The position numbers and the translations under genes were made by a program. This document shows, in pieces, positions 60,359 to 64,000 of a stretch of DNA of 64,000 nucleotides (within the stretch, counting starts at the first letter, position 1; each line of letters starts with the position of its first letter). The DNA lies in contig NZ_LMPM01000001.1 in assembly GCF_001423845.1 (NCBI RefSeq), positions 490,001 through 554,000 on the forward strand. Reading direction: 5' to 3'. The notes under the pieces are model-generated. The model was not told the DNA's origin. It was given only the letters and a program-made list of their open reading frames with translations, and ran no database searches. This DNA is from Sphingomonas sp. Leaf357 (GTDB taxonomy: Bacteria > Pseudomonadota > Alphaproteobacteria > Sphingomonadales > Sphingomonadaceae).

Positions 60359-61180
60359 ATGAGTTTCGATAAAGGACGCCGCGGTGATCGCGGCGGGCGT
60401 GGCCGCGACAAGCGGGACGGTTTCGGCGGCGATGATTTCGGCGGCGGCAGCAGCTTCGGCGGCGGTGACCGCTTCGGTGGCGGCGGCGATCGTTTCGGCG
60501 GCGGCGGTGATCGCTTCGGCGGTGGCGGTGGCGACCGGTTCGGCGGCGGCGGCGGCGGCGGCGGTTTCCGCAGCGGCGGCGGTGGCGGCTTCGGCGGTGG
60601 TGGCGCAGGCGGCGGTGGCCGCGGCATGCCCCCGCAGGTCGTCGGCGAAGGCACCGGCGTGGTCAAGTTCTTCAACGGCCAGAAAGGCTTCGGCTTCGTC
60701 GTTCGCGATGATGGCGGCGAGGATGTGTTCGTGCACATCAGCGCGGTCGAGCAGGCTGGCCTGACCGGTCTGGCCGAGGGTCAGCCCTTGGGCTTCACCC
60801 TGGTCGATCGTGGTGGCCGCATCTCGGCGACCGATCTCAAGATCGACGGCGAGCCCATGGCCGTCACCGACCGCGGCCCGCCGCGCGAGCGTGATGCTGG
60901 TCCGGGCGCACCCCGTGGTGGCGCGGCCGGCGGCTTCGGCGCGGCACCGCAGCGCCAGCTGACTGGTGAGAAGGCGACCGGCACGGTCAAGTTCTTCAAC
61001 GCTATGAAAGGCTTCGGCTTCATCCAGCGCGATGACGGGCAGCCCGATGCGTTCGTGCACATCTCCGCCGTCGAGCGTGGCGGGATGACCAGCCTGAACG
61101 AAGGCGACCGGCTCGAATTCGAGTTGGAAGTCGATCGTCGCGGCAAGCACGCAGCGGTGAACCTGACCTCGATCGCTTAA
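60359..61180 (+). CDS. Double cold-shock-domain protein with glycine-rich N-terminus
   Basis: 273 aa. Residues 1-92 are a disordered Gly/Arg/Phe/Asp region with repeated units of the type GGGGDRFGG. It is followed by two cold-shock domains (about 97-163 and 205-272), each with RNP motifs: [11 protein letters not shown] and VFVHIS, then [11 protein letters not shown] and AFVHIS. It binds RNA or single-stranded DNA. The 205-base upstream gap, shared with terC, holds the promoter and a long 5' leader, but I could not place its boxes. A clear terminator follows. Confidence 0.93.
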   Translation: MSFDKGRRGDRGGRGRDKRDGFGGDDFGGGSSFGGGDRFGGGGDRFGGGGDRFGGGGGDRFGGGGGGGGFRSGGGGGFGGGGAGGGGRGMPPQVVGEGTGVVKFFNGQKGFGFVVRDDGGEDVFVHISAVEQAGLTGLAEGQPLGFTLVDRGGRISATDLKIDGEPMAVTDRGPPRERDAGPGAPRGGAAGGFGAAPQRQLTGEKATGTVKFFNAMKGFGFIQRDDGQPDAFVHISAVERGGMTSLNEGDRLEFELEVDRRGKHAAVNLTSIA

Positions 61181-61209
61181 GCGCTCCGGTCCAGTCGCCG
61201 ATAGAATAG

Positions 61210-61245
61210 ACCCGGCGGACCACACGGTCCGCCGGGTTTTTCTTT
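61210..61245 (+). terminator. Rho-independent terminator after the cold-shock gene
   Basis: Perfect 12-bp stem ACCCGGCGGACC / GGTCCGCCGGGT with a four-base loop, then TTTTCTTT. Confidence 0.93.
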
Positions 61246-61331
61246 GTGCCGGTGATTGGGAGCGCGCCGACTTTCGTGAAGTTTGAAAAGTCTGATCTCC
61301 GAATACGGTGATCCTGATCGCAGCTCCTCAA

Positions 61332-61646
61332 TCATTCCAAAGTAAAGGCGACTTCGTAGAGTCCTGGATGAGCATCGCCATAGCGACGATTGCCCGCGAT
61401 CAACCCCCGACTTTGCAAATGTTCATAAACGCGGCTAGCCGCATCGCCATCCGTGCTTTGGGCATAATTTACGACCCGCGTGCCATCCAGGCTGCGATGA
61501 AGGCTGGCCGACAGCCAGCCATCGACTTCGCGGGCGACTTGGGCGGCGTTCGACAGATATTCGATCAGTCGTTGCTGTTCGCCGGGGGGAACGGTGAAGA
61601 CGTTGATTTGAGTGATGATATCGGTGTTGGCGGTGATGATCGGCAT
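61332..61646 (-). CDS. ABM-domain protein (putative monooxygenase)
   Basis: 104-aa antibiotic-biosynthesis-monooxygenase-like ferredoxin-fold protein: an N-terminal strand DIITQINVFTVPPGEQQRL, the GWLSASLHRSLDGTRVVNYA core and a hydrophobic C-terminal strand. Such proteins act as small oxygenases or heme- or quinol-handling enzymes; the substrate is unknown. It stands alone. The open frames on the opposite strand are not protein-like. Confidence 0.85.
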   Translation of the reverse strand: MPIITANTDIITQINVFTVPPGEQQRLIEYLSNAAQVAREVDGWLSASLHRSLDGTRVVNYAQSTDGDAASRVYEHLQSRGLIAGNRRYGDAHPGLYEVAFTLE

Positions 61647-61908
61647 GGGTGTGGCTCCTTGATGAGCGCATCAGCCGGAGTTTGCCGCCATCATCCAACA
61701 ACGTGCGCCAAGCTCCGGCGGATCGCGCCGGTTGCTTGTCGCGGGGCCGCCTTGCGGCGGCACGGAGCCTCTTGCGAGGGAACGGGCTTACCGATGCCGT
61801 TCTGGTCCTTCTCGACGCGGCTTTTCTATCATCCGGTCACCGGTTTGTCAGCACCCATGGTCAAAAACCGCACGGCTTTTGTCGCCAGACCTGGATACTC
61901 GCACTGTC
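61647..61908. other. Non-coding stretch with no clear content
   Basis: Together with the doubtful small gene that follows, about 435 bases separate the ABM and GFA genes. This part has lower GC than the surroundings and several short open frames without protein character. The first bases should hold the ABM promoter. A GC-rich hairpin GGGCCGCC/GGCGGC lies near 61743. I see no tRNA, integrase or repeat family member. Confidence 0.5.
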
Positions 61909-62085
61909 CTACAACCCTCGGATATGCCAGTCTTCCTTATCCGTTCTGATTATCGGTGCGCTGCCCGTATACGGGCGCGTACAATCCCCGATAGCGTGTG
62001 ACTTTGTGTGACCTTCGCCCGTATCGCCGAGGTCGAAATTGCGAAAATAGTGCTGAACTGCAAAGACATTCGGCCCCGACGTCAT
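61909..62085 (-). CDS. Possible small gene coupled to the GFA-family gene
   Basis: 58-aa frame beginning MTSGPNVFAVQHYFRNFDLG minus nothing more, with no known domain. Its ATG overlaps the GFA gene's stop as ATGA, the same coupling used by real gene pairs in this window. Against it, base composition is lower in GC than its neighbours and no ribosome site is clear. It contains the palindrome GCCCGTATACGGGC (61963-61976). Confidence 0.3.
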   Translation of the reverse strand: MTSGPNVFAVQHYFRNFDLGDTGEGHTKSHAIGDCTRPYTGSAPIIRTDKEDWHIRGL

Positions 62086-62504
62086 TGCACGATTGCGGCC
62101 TCTCCGATGACGCGTGCCTCCCGCACATAGCCGAACTCGCCCGCTCCGTCCCACGCTCGCCCGTCGGGGAAGCGCAATTCTATCCCGGCCAGATCGCGTT
62201 CGTCGGCCAGCGCCATGTTGACGCCCATCATCGTGTTGCCGAATTTCGCCACGGCCCCGTCGGTCAGCACGAAATGGGTGGTCGATCCGCATGTCGCGCA
62301 GAAGCGGATTTCCGCCGACGGATCGTCCTTGTCGGATCGACTATAGCCCTTCGTCCTGCCGTCGACGCGCACGTCGGACGGATCGAAATAGCCCCAGCGC
62401 GCGCCCGTCTTGCTGCACAACGTACAGTTGCACTCGTGGATGAAGTCCGGACGCTTGCCCATCTCGACGCGGATCTGCCCGCACAGGCACGAAAGTTCGA
62501 TCAT
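62082..62504 (-). CDS. GFA (CENP-V) family zinc protein
   Basis: 140 aa. Zinc-binding cysteines: C6 and C8 (SCLCGQ), C25, C27 and C30 (ECNCTLC), and the later CATCG pair. The family includes glutathione-dependent formaldehyde-activating enzyme, but most members have unknown roles. Divergent from the thioredoxin-like gene. Confidence 0.88.
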   Translation of the reverse strand: MIELSCLCGQIRVEMGKRPDFIHECNCTLCSKTGARWGYFDPSDVRVDGRTKGYSRSDKDDPSAEIRFCATCGSTTHFVLTDGAVAKFGNTMMGVNMALADERDLAGIELRFPDGRAWDGAGEFGYVREARVIGEAAIVQ

Positions 62505-62656
62505 CCCCGCCGTCTAGCAGCGCCGCCGCCGGCCCGAAAGTCGTCGGGTTTCGGCGTATCGGGTAGGCGATGGCGTTTGCTTCGACGCGCAAAGGCAAAG
62601 TTGTTCGAATCCTGCTCGGTTGCCGTGATAACGTGCCGCGTCCCAAGGAGATTTCG

Positions 62657-63166
62657 ATGCGCCATATCCTCGCTACGTTCGCCGCGCTCGCGCTGATCGT
62701 GCCCGCCGCCAATGCCGCCACCCCGCCGCGCGTCGGCATCGCGAGTTTCGAGCAACTCGCCAAGCCCTTGCCGCTGCCGTACGACGAACAGGCCAATGCC
62801 GACGCGCAGGTCGCCGCCGCCAAGGCGCGGGCGAAGGCACGGCGTAAATTGCTGCTGATCGACCTCGGCGGAAACTGGTGCCTCGATTGCCGCCTGCTCG
62901 CCGGCACGATGGATACGCCCACGCTGAAGGGATTCGTCGACAAGCATTACGAGATCGTCACGGTCGATATCGGCCGGTTCGACAAGAACCTTCAGGTGCC
63001 CGCGCATTACGGCATCACCAAGCGGCTGGAAGGCGTGCCCAACCTGCTGATCGTCGATCCACGCACCGACAAGCTGATCAATGCCGGCCGCACCGCCGCG
63101 CTGGCCGATGCGCGCAGCATGAGCCCGCAGGGACTGGCCGACTGGCTGGCGCGATGGGTGAAGTGA
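62657..63166 (+). CDS. Exported thioredoxin-like protein
   Basis: 169 aa. A signal peptide (1-20, ending ANA) precedes a thioredoxin-fold domain with the redox motif W-C75-L-D-C78 and the cis-proline segment GVPNLLIVD. It is probably periplasmic, reducing or protecting secreted proteins. The AAGGAG ribosome site (62645-62650) supports the ATG at 62657. Its stop codon abuts that of the ligase gene with no base between them. Confidence 0.88.
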   Translation: MRHILATFAALALIVPAANAATPPRVGIASFEQLAKPLPLPYDEQANADAQVAAAKARAKARRKLLLIDLGGNWCLDCRLLAGTMDTPTLKGFVDKHYEIVTVDIGRFDKNLQVPAHYGITKRLEGVPNLLIVDPRTDKLINAGRTAALADARSMSPQGLADWLARWVK

Positions 63167-64000
63167 TCAGACGATCAGGCGTCTAAGCCCGGCCACCGTA
63201 TCCGCTTCGGCGGCCGGTTTGTCGGTCCTGATCCGCGCGATCCGGGGGAAGCGCATCGCGACGCCGGATTTGTGGCGTTTCGATTCGTGGATCGAATCGA
63301 AGGCGATCTCCAGCACCAGCGTCTTCTCGACCTCGCGCACCGGGCCGAACCGGTTGAGCGTGTGGCCCCGCACGAACTTGTCGAGCATCTTCAACTCCTC
63401 GTCGGTGATGCCCGAATAGGCCTTGCCCACCGGGAGCAGCTCGCCATCCTCGGTCCAGCAGCCGAACGTGTAGTCGCTGTAGAACGATGAGCGACGGCCC
63501 GAGCCGCGCTGCGCGTACATCATCACGCAATCCGCGGTCAGCGGATCGCGCTTCCATTTGTACCATAGCCCCACACGCCGCCCGGTGACGTAGGGCGAAT
63601 TGCGTCGCTTCAGCATCACGCCCTCGATCGCGGCGTCGCGCGCACCGGCGCGGATGCCTTCGAGCGCGGTGAAATCCTCCGCCTCGATCACCTGGCTGAG
63701 ATCGAAGCGGTCGGGGTCGAGCTTCGCGACGAACGCCTCGAGCCGCACGCGCCGCTCCGTCCAGGGCAGTTCGCGCAGATCCTCCGCGCCGTCGAACAGG
63801 ATATCGTAGATGCGCGCGAAGGCGGGATACTCCGTCAGCATCTTCGCCGAGACGATCTTGCGGCCCAGCCGCTGCTGGAGCGCGTTGAAGCTCGCCGCGC
63901 CCCCGCCATCCTCCAGCGTGCCGCCCTGATGCTCGCCTTTCACCAGCAGTTCGCCGTCGATCACGCCGGGCGTGGTGAAGGCACGCGCCACGTCGGGGAA
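63167..64000 (-). CDS. Ligase-associated ATP-dependent DNA ligase (partial, N-terminus outside window)
   Basis: The last 277 codons of an ATP-dependent ligase. The adenylation-domain end has GVIDGELL (motif III region), motif IV EGVMLKRRNS and motif V WYKWKRDPL. The OB-fold domain follows, ending in RFPRIARIRTDKPA. The lysine-AMP motif I lies beyond the window. This sequence type is the ligase of the PdeM/helicase/exonuclease set. It seals nicks in DNA repair. Confidence 0.91.
   Translation of the reverse strand, partial: FPDVARAFTTPGVIDGELLVKGEHQGGTLEDGGGAASFNALQQRLGRKIVSAKMLTEYPAFARIYDILFDGAEDLRELPWTERRVRLEAFVAKLDPDRFDLSQVIEAEDFTALEGIRAGARDAAIEGVMLKRRNSPYVTGRRVGLWYKWKRDPLTADCVMMYAQRGSGRRSSFYSDYTFGCWTEDGELLPVGKAYSGITDEELKMLDKFVRGHTLNRFGPVREVEKTLVLEIAFDSIHESKRHKSGVAMRFPRIARIRTDKPAAEADTVAGLRRLIV

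Noticed and set aside
60420..60620. GGC-rich repeats as a CRISPR or tandem array
   Set aside because: They are coding repeats of the Gly-rich N-terminus with no spacer structure.
61649..62011. 120-codon plus-strand frame as a gene
   Set aside because: No ribosome site, no domain and low-complexity composition; it also crosses the possible small gene on the other strand.

Overview
This 64 kb window is a gene-dense, GC-rich chromosomal segment that looks like a Sphingomonas-type alphaproteobacterium (inference). The evidence is class I lysyl-tRNA synthetase, a COQ9 homologue, HWE histidine kinase, CrtZ-type carotenoid hydroxylase, metX/metW, and the gene orders rpmF-plsX-fabH-ihfA-merR and rnd-lptC-lptA-lptB-rpoN. 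I see no rRNA, tRNA, CRISPR array, prophage or insertion sequence. Most genes are core metabolism. The accessory signal lies in toxin-antitoxin genes, dispersed palindromic repeats and several unusual control regions.

Layout. 1-4.5 kb: tyrA (cut by the window edge) and hisC face metX-GNAT-metW across a short divergent promoter region, followed by a single-domain response regulator. 4.6-10.5 kb (minus strand): HWE kinase, ssb, feoB-feoA, COQ9 and an EamA transporter. 10.6-13.5 kb: an old-yellow-enzyme reductase and a cytochrome P450 behind a TetR-like operator. 13.5-18.7 kb (minus): GNAT, ribH, ribB (with an N-terminal HTH), ribE, ribD, a small membrane protein and tonB. 19-27 kb: gltX, prs, a TSUP permease, crtZ, a lipoprotein, sucC, a coiled-coil protein, etfB-etfA and a DinJ/YafQ-type module. 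27-33.4 kb (minus): cupin, MFS transporter, acetylpolyamine amidohydrolase, nhaA, thpR and lysK. 33.5-41.5 kb: DinG-like helicase, SixA phosphatase, the merR-ihfA-fabH-plsX-rpmF block, a MAPEG protein and an MBL hydrolase. 41.6-48.5 kb: fused pabB-pabC, aspC, a tiny membrane protein, msrA, pdeM and kup. 48.6-54.7 kb: an M20 peptidase, a retropepsin-like protein, an Lhr-type helicase and an MBL exonuclease. 55-64 kb: rpoN-lptB-lptA-lptC-rnd, a TerC-family protein, a double cold-shock protein, an ABM protein, a GFA protein, a thioredoxin-like protein and the end of an ATP-dependent DNA ligase.

Three themes stand out. (1) RibB carries an N-terminal XRE-like helix-turn-helix, and a perfect 18-bp palindrome exactly fills the spacer of its predicted, apparently leaderless promoter. 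This suggests that a riboflavin enzyme represses its own gene. (2) Fifteen REPIN-like or otherwise palindromic elements of several families occupy 14 intergenic loci, including 7 of 11 convergent junctions. In two cases the element supplies the N-terminus of a protein (the Lhr helicase and a lipoprotein). (3) All four genes of the ligase-associated DNA damage response set (ligase, exonuclease, DEXH helicase, PdeM) are present but scattered over about 18 kb rather than sitting in one operon.
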